This document shows, piece after piece, positions 40,070 through 40,129 of a stretch of DNA of 40,129 bases (positions within the stretch are counted from its first letter, which is position 1; every line of letters begins with the position of its first letter). The position numbers and the translations under genes were made by a program. The DNA comes from Lysinibacillus sp. (GTDB taxonomy: Bacteria; Bacillota; Bacilli; Bacillales_A; Planococcaceae). Below the pieces are notes generated by a model, which saw nothing but the letters and a program-made list of their open reading frames with translations, was not told where the DNA came from and did no database searches. Location: assembly GCA_031181585.1 (NCBI GenBank), contig JAPSKP010000027.1, forward strand, positions 1 through 40,129, read 5' to 3'.

Positions 40070-40098
40070 TTGACGGATGATTAGAAGCTTGGTATTAT
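40070..40098 (+). promoter_or_regulatory. Strong promoter, probably of an rRNA operon
   Basis: TTGACG (40070-40075), exact 17-nt spacer, TATTAT (40093-40098). The A/T-rich stretch just upstream (about 40045-40068) resembles an UP element. Transcription would start near 40105 at a purine. In Bacillus an rRNA operon follows gyrA; no rRNA sequence falls within the window, so the target is inferred. Confidence 0.7.
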
Positions 40099-40129
40099 AA
40101 GTGAGTCGCTAATTTGTGAAAAATAACTC

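Overview
The window is the chromosomal replication-origin region of a spore-forming low-GC Firmicute. Gene order, protein lengths and motifs resemble Bacillus subtilis throughout. Three differences suggest Planococcaceae (a Solibacillus- or Lysinibacillus-like organism) rather than Bacillus proper: no remB between recF and gyrB, an MscS-type channel and a DUF554 protein in the yyaC neighbourhood, and an M23 peptidase beside walRK. The genus is an inference from family resemblance, not from a search. Sporulation is implied by yyaC, spoIIIJ/jag and soj/spo0J/noc.

Layout, left to right. (1) 14-5485, minus: the walRKHIJ operon for cell-wall homeostasis. (2) 5637-7100: a secreted LysM-G5-M23 murein hydrolase with a WalR-box-like sequence near its start. 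(3) 7405-8691: purA, preceded by a long palindrome that looks like both a PurR operator and the terminator of the next operon. (4) 8836-13579: yybS-gdpP-rplI-dnaB. (5) 13933-15104: rpsF-ssb-rpsR with a structured leader. (6) 15343-15882, plus: an isolated DUF3267 membrane protein. (7) 15931-18236: mscS-like gene, yyzM and ychF. (8) 18345-18971, plus: yyaC, overlapping a convergent DUF554 gene. (9) 19658-26825: soj-spo0J, noc, rsmG, mnmG, mnmE. (10) 27276-29553: jag, spoIIIJ, rnpA, rpmH. (11) 29554-31595: bipartite oriC with DnaA-box clusters on both sides of dnaA, and a DnaA-trio/AT-rich unwinding element before dnaN. (12) 30084-38703, plus: dnaA, dnaN, yaaA, recF, gyrB, gyrA. (13) 38906-39997: a degenerate HD-GYP protein, then a strong promoter at the right edge that probably opens an rRNA operon.

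Nearly every gene points away from the origin, co-directional with replication; the exceptions are the DUF3267 gene and yyaC. The window combines initiation (dnaA, dnaN, gyrAB, dnaB, ssb), origin segregation (soj, spo0J, noc, and two parS sites, one inside spo0J and one inside recF), tRNA wobble modification (mnmE, mnmG), membrane insertion (spoIIIJ), c-di-AMP turnover (gdpP) and wall control (walRK). I see no mobile element, CRISPR array, tRNA, complete rRNA gene or obviously transferred island. It is a conserved core region. The points worth a second look are mostly regulatory DNA embedded in or between housekeeping genes, plus one protein with a damaged catalytic motif.
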